64,000 nucleotides of DNA from Acinetobacter sp. ANC 4805 (GTDB taxonomy: Bacteria > Pseudomonadota > Gammaproteobacteria > Pseudomonadales > Moraxellaceae): positions 248,001 to 312,000 of the forward strand of contig NZ_JAKZGD010000003.1 in the NCBI RefSeq assembly GCF_022549495.1, written 5' to 3'. Positions within the stretch are counted from its first letter, which is position 1, and the number at the start of each line of letters is the position of its first letter. This document shows positions 53,420-62,145 of the stretch, piece by piece. Below the pieces are notes generated by a model. The model had not been told where the DNA came from and ran no database searches. It worked only from the letters and a program-made list of their open reading frames with translations. Made by a program: the position numbers and the translations under genes.

Positions 53420-54691
53420 TTAACTTCCTAAGCTTCTAAACTCCAAGATAGACTTAGTCCCTTGATTTTTTACTGATTCAAATTGAAGAATCCAGCCATA
53501 ATGATTACAAATTTTTAAAGTGAGTTCGATACCAATACCTCTCATCAAGGTTTCATTGTTTCGAGCTCTTTGAGTATATAAAGCACTGATTTGTTCTGCT
53601 GTCATACCATGACCTGGATCATGAATGATTAATTGATTGTCTTCGAGACAGATATTAATCACACCCTTATCACTATTTTCAATTGCATTACGTAATAAGT
53701 TACCAATCGTTATTCTGAGCAATTGAAGTGGTGCTGTTAGTTTGAAACTTGTTCTAATATTATTGAGCATTTTTAATTCTTTTTTATAACATAAATGCTG
53801 ATGATACTGAATAAGTTGTGGAATTTCATTCATTAAGTCTATGGATTCAGAATATTGAGTGAGTCGTTCTTTACTGCGCGAAAGCATTAATAGTATCGCT
53901 AATAAGTCTTCCATTTCAGCTGTTATACGTGATACACGTTCTAAGTGTGGTTGTAAACGATCTGTTGTATCTGGATGCTGTAAAATAACTTCAATTGCCC
54001 CTGAAATGACAGAAATAGGAGTGCGAAGTTCATGACTAGCAGTCTCAAAAAAAACTTTTTCTTGATTCAAATAATGTTCAGACTTCTGCAAATAGTCATT
54101 TAATGCTGTTGTTAGAATAGAGGACTCATAATATTCATGGTTTAATACTTCGATTTTTATTCTATCTTTTTCGGGTGAAATCATCTTTAATTGATCAGCT
54201 ATTTTCAATAGAGGGTCAAATAATTTCCCCATCTGTTTAAAGGTAATAAAGGCAATAATAAGTATTGCAAAAATAGTCAGTAATATAGTGAAGAGCAACA
54301 TCTTATTTTCATGTCTTTCAATATCAGTGATATCTAAAGCAAGTACCTGTTTATTTTTATTACTTTCAATGACTCTAATCACATATGTTTTATCTAGATA
54401 ATTGACATTATTATGGATTCCATTATCCAATTGATTAAATTCATCAGGGATGAGGTCTCCTTTATTTTGGTCGTACCAATATAATTTTGTGGATTCAATA
54501 CTAGAGGGGGGCGCTGAATTTTTATCTTTGTAGAAGTAATCTATTTCTAAGTTTAGTACTGTTTCCCAAACGAGATTTTCAATTTTTTTATTGACAATAA
54601 AACCATTCAATCCTACAGCAACAGTAAGTAAGCAGGTATATAGAATTAATCCTGTGAGAATGCGTTTGCGTAGATTGGGGCGTTTTATCAT
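53420..54691 (-). CDS. Sensor histidine kinase (OmpR-partner type)
   Basis: A 423-residue inner-membrane kinase. Two membrane segments, about residues 12-32 and 132-152, enclose a periplasmic sensor of about 100 residues (LEIDYFYKDKNSAPPSSIES). The HisKA phosphoacceptor is in FFETASHELRTPI near residue 220, the N-box is LLRNAIENSDKG and the ATP lid has HDPGHGM and RGIGIELTLKIC. It starts 5 nt after the response regulator stop, so they form one operon. The pair is divergent from a catecholate-type TonB receptor, an arrangement like PirRS/PirA or PfeRS/PfeA in Pseudomonas; siderophore sensing is thus likely. Confidence 0.92.
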   Translation of the reverse strand: MIKRPNLRKRILTGLILYTCLLTVAVGLNGFIVNKKIENLVWETVLNLEIDYFYKDKNSAPPSSIESTKLYWYDQNKGDLIPDEFNQLDNGIHNNVNYLDKTYVIRVIESNKNKQVLALDITDIERHENKMLLFTILLTIFAILIIAFITFKQMGKLFDPLLKIADQLKMISPEKDRIKIEVLNHEYYESSILTTALNDYLQKSEHYLNQEKVFFETASHELRTPISVISGAIEVILQHPDTTDRLQPHLERVSRITAEMEDLLAILLMLSRSKERLTQYSESIDLMNEIPQLIQYHQHLCYKKELKMLNNIRTSFKLTAPLQLLRITIGNLLRNAIENSDKGVINICLEDNQLIIHDPGHGMTAEQISALYTQRARNNETLMRGIGIELTLKICNHYGWILQFESVKNQGTKSILEFRSLGS

Positions 54692-54696
54692 ACAGT

Positions 54697-55365
54697 TTAC
54701 TCATCAAATATGATTTGGTAGCCAACTTTATGGCAGGTTTTAATCAATTTAATATCTGTATTTGCATCAATTTTTTTTCTAAGCTCATAAATGTGTGTTC
54801 GCAATAAATCACGATCGGGTGGATTATCCCTCCAAATTGCAAACTCTAATCGTTCTTTACTGACAATATTAGGGCTTTCACGCATTAACAAAACTAATAT
54901 TTTTTTTTCACTTGGATTGAGCCGAATAAGCTTCTGATTGCGAATTACCTGATTGGTCAATAAATTTAATTCTAAATCTGCAATCTGTAAGACGGATTGT
55001 TTGCCGATATTACGCATATGTAATGCCAATATTCTAGCTTCAAGTTCATGTATTGAAAAAGGTTTAGTTAAGTAATCATCAGCGCCAACTGAAAAGCCAT
55101 GTAATTTATCCTCTAATTCACATTTGGCAGAAAGCATAATGACAGGAGTGTATATACCTTCAGTTCTTAGTTGGCGTAAAAAATCAATTCCATTCATTTT
55201 GGGTAACATCCAGTCTAGGATGATAATGTCATAATGATTCGTCTGGCAGAGTTGTAATGCTATTGATGCATCTTGAGCTGCATCTAAGACATAATCACGG
55301 TTTTCAAAGAAAGCAAAAATATTGGCAATCAAGTCGATATGGTCATCAATAATTAAGATACGCAT
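54697..55365 (-). CDS. OmpR/PhoB-family response regulator
   Basis: A 222-residue DNA-binding response regulator. The receiver domain has DDH near the N-terminus, the phosphorylated Asp in IILDWMLPKMNG near residue 51, and the conserved Lys in DDYLTKPFSI near 101. The C-terminal winged helix contains LNPSEKKILVLLM and TCHKVGYQIIF (wing GYQI in place of GYRF). An in-frame ATG at 55383 exists, but MRILIIDDH at 55365 with GGAAAGAG upstream fits the family. It is first in the operon with the histidine kinase and probably activates the divergent TonB receptor. Confidence 0.93.
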   Translation of the reverse strand: MRILIIDDHIDLIANIFAFFENRDYVLDAAQDASIALQLCQTNHYDIIILDWMLPKMNGIDFLRQLRTEGIYTPVIMLSAKCELEDKLHGFSVGADDYLTKPFSIHELEARILALHMRNIGKQSVLQIADLELNLLTNQVIRNQKLIRLNPSEKKILVLLMRESPNIVSKERLEFAIWRDNPPDRDLLRTHIYELRKKIDANTDIKLIKTCHKVGYQIIFDE

Positions 55366-56080
55366 TGATCTCTTTCCAACCAAAAATAATACGAATGATA
55401 ATACTTATTACTTATAAATTGGCAAAGTGGTCATTCAAAAACACTGAGAGTTGATTGCTCTTATTAAAATTATTACATCTTTAATAACATGAAAAATAAA
55501 ATATTATTTGTCTTAATGATACTGAACTTTGCTTGATGCTCAGTCACATCGTTTGTTTAAATTTTATTCGATTTGAGGTGTGTAAAGTAGTAATCTAGAT
55601 GATTTTATGTTGCAAGAAAATGATGATCTGAGTCGGTTATATGTTTATATCGACCTGCAATCATACTACGCAGACCAAGCATTTTTAAGTATTATTCCTA
55701 TCGTACGTTTCGTGTTCTGTCATCTAAATCATATATGTTATGGACTAAATAGGGCGTTCTTAAACAATGTTTTTTCTGTTAGTGTTTAAATTAAAATAAT
55801 ATATTTCAGTTACTTATTTTTATTATGTCATAACGTTCCTCTTTATAATCCAATTTTCAAACATAGTCGACTTTTCTTGGCTTAATCTAAGGTGAGAAAG
55901 TATACATACATTTTTTATAATCTGATTAGCTTCACAAATTCACTTATCCAATGTTGAATCACTCATACTAAATAGAAAGAAGAAGTGAAAATGTGCCTGA
56001 CAATTATCTGACATTTGCTATGTAATAATTCGTAATGAAGAATGATTTTCATTATCTTTTATTGTTTGTTGGATACGAGT
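55366..56080. other. 715-nt divergent control region
   Basis: AT-rich space between the response regulator and the TonB receptor. It holds a Fur-like box next to the receptor start (56038-56056) and TGTAATAAT at about 56020-56028, which could be the receptor's -10 element. A 60-codon frame at 55607-55789 has a cysteine/tyrosine-rich, random-looking product and no ribosome site. No RNA gene was recognised. Confidence 0.5.
56038..56056 (+). promoter_or_regulatory. Candidate Fur box of the TonB siderophore receptor
   Basis: AAGAATGATTTTCATTATC matches most positions of the GATAATGATAATCATTATC consensus. It lies 24 nt upstream of the receptor ATG at 56081, which places it over the transcription start. 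Confidence 0.7.
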
Positions 56081-58297
56081 ATGAAGTATATATCAAGTAA
56101 AAAGAAGCCAATATCTTCTCAGGCATTGGTCTCAGCCTTATCATTAGTTACTGGAGCGGTACTAGCGCCATGTGCTTTAGCAAGTGAAGAAAAAATACAA
56201 CAACTCGATACAATTCATGTAACAGCAGATCATGATTCTTATTATGTAAAAGAATCAAATAACACTAAAATAGCGGTGCCTTTATTAGATACGGCTCGAA
56301 CTATTAATGTGATTTCTAAAAAAGAAATTGATGAGCGTGGTGCCACTTCATTACAAGAACTTTTAAGAACAACGCCAGGGATTACACTCGGTGTTGGGGA
56401 AGGTGGAACCCCAATGGGAGATCGTCCCTTTATACGTGGTTATGAAGCCAGTACAGATATTCTAATTGACGGTATGCGAGATTATGCGCGTGGCTCACAT
56501 GAAACTTTTAATCTCGAAGCTGTTGAGATCAGTAAGGGCCCTGGATCTGTATATTCTGGGCGAGGTTCAACAGGCGGAACCATTAACCTTGTGACCAAAA
56601 AGCCAAAAGATCAAACTGAATCTGAAGTCACATCGGAATATCAAAACTCAGGAAAAGGCCAGACTAAATATCGTTTCACGACAGATAATAATATTGCTAT
56701 TAATAACAATGTTGCTGTTCGTTTGAATGCAATGCTTGATCAAGGTGATGTCGCGCGCCGTAACGATGTGGAAGTTGATCGCTGGGGGATAGCACCAAGT
56801 ATCACTTTTGGACTAAATACACCTTCTCGTTTAACTGCAAGTTATAGTTATTTGGAGTTTAAGGATACTCCTGATATGGGGTTGCCATTTAGTAATGTGA
56901 GAAATCCAGATCGTAAAAGACCGATTGAAACTATGCCTTTCGAAACCAATTTTGGTCGACCAGATATTGATTTCCGTAATTATACTGCTGAAATGTTCAG
57001 CTTAAATGCCGAACATGATTTCAGTGAAACCCTGAAACTTAAATTAAAGCTGCAAGATTTAAAAACTACTCAAGACTATTTCTTTACTCGTTTAAGTTTT
57101 GGCTGTGCTGCGAGCAGCGGTAGTGCTTGTGAAACTGAACAATTGGGTTTAACTTATGAGCGTAATAATCGTGCTTCTTATCGTACAAGTCATGTGAATA
57201 GTGGTCAGTTAGATTTACAGGCTCAATTTAATACGGGCTCAATTAAACATAATGTCGTCACAGGTATAGATTACAGTAAAGAGCGTATAGGCACTAAAAG
57301 TATGACTGTGACTGGGGCAGGTCGAGAAGTTGTTGATTTTTATAATCCAATAAACTTGGCGCACCCAAATTTTAATATTCAATATGGTCCTGAACAAAAA
57401 GCAGGCGAAATTACCAATACTGGATTATATGTCTTTGATACTGTGAGTCTGAACGATAAGTTAGATATTAACTTAGGTCTACGTTTTGATGATTATGAAT
57501 CAACAAACTTAAGAGACACTGTCACAGAAAATATGTTTAACTATCAAACAGGTGCAGTATATAAAATTACGCCACATGGTCGTTTATATGCCAATTTTGC
57601 AACATCGAGTAATCCGAGTGGAGAGAACTTGGGTCAAGCAGGTGGTGCGGATGGTGTGGCGAGCGGTAACCGTTTAAATGACAATATTGATCCTGAAAAA
57701 ACACGTAGTTTTGAATTAGGCACAAAATGGGAATTGTTTAACGAACTTTTGGCATTGAATGCAGCACTATTTGAAACACGTAAAACGAATGCGCGTACAC
57801 GAGATGCTGAAGGAATTGTGACGATTGATGGTGAAAATCGTGTACGTGGTACAGAACTTAGCGTGACAGGAAAAATTACGCCTCTGTTAGATCTTTCCGC
57901 AGGTTATACATATTTAGATAGTGAATTGTTAGATGGAGGTTTTGTTAGCCAAGGAACAGTAAATGTTGCAAACCCAGATAACGGTAATCAGCTAAAATTT
58001 ATTGCTAAACATAATGCTAATTTATGGGCGACTTACACTTTAACAGATAAATTCCGTTTAGGTGGTGGTGCTACATATGTGGGTAAACGTTTTGTCGATG
58101 ATAGTAATGATTATTACCTACCTTATCACATTCGGTACGATGCTTTTGCACAATATCAGGTAATGCCTGAGTTCGGGTTACAATTGAACATTAGTAACCT
58201 CACGAATGAACGTATTTATGATGCATCGCATGTAGGTGTTTTCTCTACAGTTGCTCCAGGTCGTGCATTTGCACTGAAAGGTACTTATCGCTTTTAA
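56081..58297 (+). CDS. TonB-dependent catecholate-type siderophore receptor (Fiu/PiuA/PirA-like)
   Basis: A 738-residue outer-membrane receptor. The signal peptide ends near PCALASEE, followed by a TonB-box-like LDTIHVTA. The plug (about 65-200) contains LDTARTINVISKKEIDERGA, RPFIRGYEASTDILIDGMRD and SKGPGSVYSGRGSTGGTINL, the pattern of E. coli Fiu and P. aeruginosa PiuA. The barrel ends with YRF. An open frame begins at 56042, but that start lies inside the Fur-like box; the ATG at 56081 gives a normal signal sequence. It is divergent from a two-component pair that may induce it when its siderophore is present. The ligand itself is inferred. Confidence 0.9.
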   Translation: MKYISSKKKPISSQALVSALSLVTGAVLAPCALASEEKIQQLDTIHVTADHDSYYVKESNNTKIAVPLLDTARTINVISKKEIDERGATSLQELLRTTPGITLGVGEGGTPMGDRPFIRGYEASTDILIDGMRDYARGSHETFNLEAVEISKGPGSVYSGRGSTGGTINLVTKKPKDQTESEVTSEYQNSGKGQTKYRFTTDNNIAINNNVAVRLNAMLDQGDVARRNDVEVDRWGIAPSITFGLNTPSRLTASYSYLEFKDTPDMGLPFSNVRNPDRKRPIETMPFETNFGRPDIDFRNYTAEMFSLNAEHDFSETLKLKLKLQDLKTTQDYFFTRLSFGCAASSGSACETEQLGLTYERNNRASYRTSHVNSGQLDLQAQFNTGSIKHNVVTGIDYSKERIGTKSMTVTGAGREVVDFYNPINLAHPNFNIQYGPEQKAGEITNTGLYVFDTVSLNDKLDINLGLRFDDYESTNLRDTVTENMFNYQTGAVYKITPHGRLYANFATSSNPSGENLGQAGGADGVASGNRLNDNIDPEKTRSFELGTKWELFNELLALNAALFETRKTNARTRDAEGIVTIDGENRVRGTELSVTGKITPLLDLSAGYTYLDSELLDGGFVSQGTVNVANPDNGNQLKFIAKHNANLWATYTLTDKFRLGGGATYVGKRFVDDSNDYYLPYHIRYDAFAQYQVMPEFGLQLNISNLTNERIYDASHVGVFSTVAPGRAFALKGTYRF

Positions 58298-58312
58298 TTC
58301 TATGACACAGTG

Positions 58313-58344
58313 TTGCACTTTAAATTTAAATCTAAAAAGTGCAA
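58313..58344 (+). terminator. Possible terminator after the siderophore receptor
   Basis: TTGCACTTT / AAAGTGCAA, 9-bp stem with a 14-nt loop, 15 nt past the stop. No clear T-run follows. Confidence 0.45.
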
Positions 58345-58416
58345 CCTTCCAAAACTTTATGAAATATAAATCATGTTGAGATTTTAAGTATGGTCGCAGT
58401 CGAGATCATATTCACT

Positions 58417-59256
58417 CTAAATCACTTGACGTAAATCACGAGCCGTCTCTTGCAATAGGGGAAGGATATGAGAAATCAAATAATCTTTTGTTGTACGCAT
58501 GGTTGGAGAAACAATATTTAACGCTGCAACAACATCTGCATTTGAGTCATAAATGGGTACAGCTACAGCATGTACACCTAACTCATGTTCTTCACACGAA
58601 TAGCACCAATCTTGCTCTTTAATTTCATGTAGTAGCGCAAGGAAAACTTCACTATCGGTATGCGTGTATTTGGTCAAACGCTTTAAAGGATATTTTTCTA
58701 ACCACTGTTTCTGTTCTTCTAAATTTAAATGAGCGAGGAGAATTTTACCTGCTGAGGTGGCATGAGCAGGTAAGCGATTACCTAAATGTAATCCGTAGGG
58801 ATTTACCCGATCGGTTTGTTGATGTGCGGCACTTCGAGCAATAGTAATCGCTTCATAACCATCTAAAACCATAACAGAATAAATCAGAGAGGTTTGATTA
58901 GTGAGTAAATTTAATAGGGGTTGGCAGATTTTAGGCAATGGCGAACCATCTAGATAAGCGCCTGAAAATTTGAGGATTTTAGGTGTTAAATAGTAATAAT
59001 GACCATCAAAATCTAAATAGCCTAAGTATTCCAGAGTCATTAAATGGCGACGAGCAGCAGCGCGAGTCATGCCTGTTTTTTCAGCCGCAGTACTCATATT
59101 TAAACGATGGCGTTCTGGCCCAAAGCACTCCAAAATACTTAAACCTTTGGCTATTCCTGCAATATAGTCCTCATGCCGAATCGTTTTTTTATTTTCAGTA
59201 TGATGAATTAAGCGCAGACTTTTCTCTTGGCAATTTTCCATAATTCCGAGTTTCAT
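58417..59256 (-). CDS. pcaU: IclR-family regulator of protocatechuate genes, PcaU
   Basis: A 279-residue IclR-family protein. The N-terminal winged helix includes IAGIAKGLSILECFG and NMSTAAEKTGMTRAAARRHL at about residues 33-72. The C-terminal effector domain has RLPAHATSAGKILLAHL and the family ending EEHELGVHAVAVPIYDSN. It is divergent from pcaI, as PcaU is in Acinetobacter, with a three-repeat operator between. PcaU activates the pca operon with protocatechuate and regulates itself. The start could also be the ATG at 59241 (MENCQEKSL); neither has a strong ribosome site. Confidence 0.9.
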   Translation of the reverse strand: MKLGIMENCQEKSLRLIHHTENKKTIRHEDYIAGIAKGLSILECFGPERHRLNMSTAAEKTGMTRAAARRHLMTLEYLGYLDFDGHYYYLTPKILKFSGAYLDGSPLPKICQPLLNLLTNQTSLIYSVMVLDGYEAITIARSAAHQQTDRVNPYGLHLGNRLPAHATSAGKILLAHLNLEEQKQWLEKYPLKRLTKYTHTDSEVFLALLHEIKEQDWCYSCEEHELGVHAVAVPIYDSNADVVAALNIVSPTMRTTKDYLISHILPLLQETARDLRQVI

Positions 59257-59313
59257 CCAAAATCTATTTTCTAAAAATTATTCTAATCGAAAGGAGACTA
59301 TTTTACTTGGATA

Positions 59314-59351
59314 ATGTTCGATCATCGAACATAAAAAATAATGATCGAACA
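59314..59351 (+). promoter_or_regulatory. PcaU-like operator: palindrome plus direct repeat
   Basis: ATGTTCGATCATCGAACAT (59314-59332) is a perfect palindrome about a central C. A third half-site, ATCGAACA, lies at 59344-59351, exactly 20 bp (two helical turns) from the matching half at 59324. Known Acinetobacter PcaU sites have this design of one palindrome and one extra direct repeat in the pcaU-pcaI gap. Confidence 0.85.
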
Positions 59352-59487
59352 AAATACACCTGAGAGCATAGCGCTCAGTGAATAATTTATCAAAAATAAA
59401 GATAAGAAATCCGAACAAAACACTCAGCTTAGTTTCATCGGTTTTCAGGATGAAAATTGAGTGGTTCATAGTACAGGAAGTAGTCAG

Positions 59488-60174
59488 ATGATTGATAAAA
59501 GTTCAAGCTCATTAACTGAAGCGCTCTCCCAAATCAGGGATGGCTCGACCATCATGATTGGTGGTTTCGGAACCGCAGGACAACCCGCAGAACTCATCGA
59601 TGGTCTGATTGAACTCGGCATCAAAGACCTTGTTATTGTGAATAATAATGCAGGTAATGGCGACTATGGTCTTGCCAAACTCCTAAAAACAGGTGCAGTC
59701 CGTAAAATTATTTGTTCTTTCCCACGCCAGTCTGATTCATGGGTGTTCGATGAACTTTACCATGCAGGCAAGATTGAATTAGAACTCGTACCACAAGGCA
59801 ATCTCGCTTGCCGTATTCAAGCCGCAGGTATGGGCTTAGGTGCTGTATTCACGCCTACAGGTTTCGGAACATTATTGGCAGAAGGCAAAGAAACTCGTCA
59901 TATCGAGGGGAAAGACTATGTGCTTGAATACCCAATTAAGGCTGACTTTGCCTTGATCAAAGCCTACAAAGGCGATCGTTGGGGCAATTTGGTTTTCAAT
60001 AAATCTGCACGTAACTTTGGACCTATTATGGCGATGGCTGCTGATGTCACGATTGCTCAAGTCTCAGAAGTGGTTGAACTTGGTCAGCTTGATCCTGAAC
60101 ACATCATTACCCCAGGGATTTTTGTTCAGCATGTGGTTGCTGTTGATGCAACATCACCTGTCGCTGCGCAATAA
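59488..60174 (+). CDS. pcaI: 3-oxoadipate CoA-transferase, alpha subunit
   Basis: With PcaJ it moves CoA from succinyl-CoA to 3-oxoadipate in the beta-ketoadipate pathway. The 228-residue product has the CoA-transferase I motif MIGGFGTAGQPAELIDGL near residue 26 and NNNAGNGDYGLAKLL near 55. A GTG-started frame begins at 59461, but the ATG at 59488 has AGGAAG 9 nt upstream and fits the family length. It is the first gene of the pca operon and ends 11 nt before pcaJ. Confidence 0.95.
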   Translation: MIDKSSSSLTEALSQIRDGSTIMIGGFGTAGQPAELIDGLIELGIKDLVIVNNNAGNGDYGLAKLLKTGAVRKIICSFPRQSDSWVFDELYHAGKIELELVPQGNLACRIQAAGMGLGAVFTPTGFGTLLAEGKETRHIEGKDYVLEYPIKADFALIKAYKGDRWGNLVFNKSARNFGPIMAMAADVTIAQVSEVVELGQLDPEHIITPGIFVQHVVAVDATSPVAAQ

Positions 60175-60185
60175 GGAGAATAACA

Positions 60186-60839
60186 ATGAGCTATCAAAAA
60201 CTCAGCCGTGACCAAATTGCGGAACGTGTTGCACAAGATATTCCTGATGGTGCTTATGTCAATTTAGGGATTGGCTTACCGACCAAGATTTCAAATTATT
60301 TACCTGCGGATAAAGATGTCTTTCTGCATTCTGAAAATGGTTTGTTGGCATTTGGTCCACCACCAGTAAAGGGTTTAGGAGACCCTGAACTGATTAATGC
60401 AGGCAAAGAATATGTGACCATGCTCATAGGTGGAAGCTTTTTCCATCATGGTGATTCCTTTGCCATGATGCGTGGTGGTCATTTAGATATTGCGGTACTC
60501 GGTGCATTCCAAGTCGCAGCCAACGGTGATCTTGCCAATTGGCATACAGGTGCAGCTGATGCGATTCCTGCTGTGGGTGGTGCAATGGACTTAGCCGTAG
60601 GTGCAAAGAAAGTCTTTATCACTACAGATCATATCACCAAGCAAGGTGAACCTAAGATCGTTGAAACACTGTCTTATCCTGCAACGGGTTTGAAATGTGT
60701 CGATCGTATCTATACCGATCTGTGTGTAATTGATGTGACCATAGATGGTTTAAAAGTGATTGAAAAAGTTGAAGGTCTCAGCTTTGAAGCTTTACAGGCT
60801 TTGACAGGTGCGCAATTGATTAATGCGACACAAGGATAA
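60186..60839 (+). CDS. pcaJ: 3-oxoadipate CoA-transferase, beta subunit
   Basis: A 217-residue CoA-transferase subunit. The catalytic glutamate that forms the CoA thioester is in FLHSENGLLAFGP near residue 51, the expected E-N-G motif, with VNLGIGLPTKISNYL before it. GGAGAA lies upstream of the start. It pairs with pcaI directly upstream. A repeat with two hairpins separates it from pcaF, which may set the relative levels of upstream and downstream products. Confidence 0.95.
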   Translation: MSYQKLSRDQIAERVAQDIPDGAYVNLGIGLPTKISNYLPADKDVFLHSENGLLAFGPPPVKGLGDPELINAGKEYVTMLIGGSFFHHGDSFAMMRGGHLDIAVLGAFQVAANGDLANWHTGAADAIPAVGGAMDLAVGAKKVFITTDHITKQGEPKIVETLSYPATGLKCVDRIYTDLCVIDVTIDGLKVIEKVEGLSFEALQALTGAQLINATQG

Positions 60840-60841
60840 TG

Positions 60842-60913
60842 AATCTCCCCTAACCCCTCTTTAAAAAGAGGGGAACTCCTCCCTTTTATAAAGGGAGGTT
60901 GGGAGGGATTTTA
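60842..60913. repeat. Intergenic double-hairpin repeat between pcaJ and pcaF
   Basis: About 72 nt with two stems, CCCCTCTTTAAAAAGAGGGG and CTCCCTTTTATAAAGGGAG, inside an imperfect outer inverted repeat (AATCTCCCCTAACCC against GGTTGGGAGGGATT). It looks like the short palindromic intergenic repeats scattered in Acinetobacter genomes; that comparison is from memory. Confidence 0.75.
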
Positions 60914-60928
60914 GATAAAGGGAAAAAC

Positions 60929-62137
60929 ATGAAAAACGCTTATATCATTGATGCCATTCGTACACCCTTTGGACGTTATGCAGATGGTTTAGCCCCTGTA
61001 CGTGCGGATGACCTTGGTGCTGTTCCGATTCAAGCCTTAATACAACGAAATCCAACGGTCGATTGGCAACAAGTGGATGATGTGATCTATGGCTGTGCCA
61101 ATCAAGCAGGTGAAGACAACCGTAATGTCGGTCGTATGTCAGCTCTACTTGCAGGTTTACCGTATCAAGTTCCTGCAACCACAGTGAACCGTTTATGTGG
61201 TTCATCTCTAGATGCGATTGCCATGGCAGCGCGTGCGATTAAAGCAGGTGAAGCAAGTCTCATTATTGCAGGTGGGGTAGAAAGCATGAGCCGTGCCCCG
61301 TATGTGATGGGTAAGTCTGACAGTGCTTTTGGGCGTAGCCAAAAGATTGAAGATACGACGATGGGTTGGCGTTTTATCAATCCTAAGCTGAAAGAAATGT
61401 ATGGTGTAGAGACCATGCCGCAGACTGCGGAAAACGTGGCAGAACAATTTAATATCAATCGTGCTGATCAAGACCAGTTTGCCTTGGTGAGCCAACAACG
61501 TACAGCAGCAGCGCAAGCCAAAGGCTTTTTTAAACATGAAATTGTTGCTGTCAGCATTCCACAGCGTAAAGGTGATGCAGTCGTTATAGATACCGATGAA
61601 CATCCACGTGCATCGACCACGATTGAAGCACTGACGAAACTCAAAGGTGTTGTAAAAGCAGAAGGTACAGTTACTGCGGGTAATGCCTCAGGCATTAATG
61701 ATGGTGCAGCAGCGCTATTGATCGCTTCAGATGAAGCCGTTGCTCAATACCAACTGAAACCACGTGCAAAAATTATTGCTGCAACTACGGTGGGTGTTGA
61801 ACCACGCATCATGGGTTTTGCCCCTGCGCCTGCGATTAAGAAGTTACTGAAACAAGCCAATCTGACATTAGAACAAATGGATGTGATTGAGCTGAATGAA
61901 GCCTTTGCAGCACAGGCATTGGCGGTAACACGTGATTTAGGTTTAGCAGATGATGATGCACGTATCAATCCAAATGGTGGTGCAATTGCTTTAGGTCATC
62001 CTTTAGGTGCATCGGGTGCAAGACTGGTCACTACTGCTTTGAGTCAACTTGAGCAAACAGGTGGACATTATGCCTTATGTTCAATGTGTATTGGCGTGGG
62101 TCAAGGTATCGCTCTCATTATTCAACGGGTTGGGTGA
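60929..62137 (+). CDS. pcaF: 3-oxoadipyl-CoA thiolase
   Basis: A 402-residue thiolase that splits 3-oxoadipyl-CoA into succinyl-CoA and acetyl-CoA. The acyl-accepting cysteine is in VNRLCGSSLDAIA near residue 90, the catalytic His in GGAIALGHPLGASGARL near 353, and the second cysteine in CSMCIGVGQG near 388. The frame opens at 60899, inside the repeat, but MKNAYIIDAIRTPFG at 60929 has AAAGGG upstream and is the family start. pcaB follows after 8 nt. Confidence 0.96.
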   Translation: MKNAYIIDAIRTPFGRYADGLAPVRADDLGAVPIQALIQRNPTVDWQQVDDVIYGCANQAGEDNRNVGRMSALLAGLPYQVPATTVNRLCGSSLDAIAMAARAIKAGEASLIIAGGVESMSRAPYVMGKSDSAFGRSQKIEDTTMGWRFINPKLKEMYGVETMPQTAENVAEQFNINRADQDQFALVSQQRTAAAQAKGFFKHEIVAVSIPQRKGDAVVIDTDEHPRASTTIEALTKLKGVVKAEGTVTAGNASGINDGAAALLIASDEAVAQYQLKPRAKIIAATTVGVEPRIMGFAPAPAIKKLLKQANLTLEQMDVIELNEAFAAQALAVTRDLGLADDDARINPNGGAIALGHPLGASGARLVTTALSQLEQTGGHYALCSMCIGVGQGIALIIQRVG

Positions 62138-62145
62138 GGTCTATC

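Noticed and set aside
55607-55789. 60-codon plus-strand ORF upstream of the siderophore receptor
   Set aside because: No ribosome site, random-looking product, and it lies in a control region.
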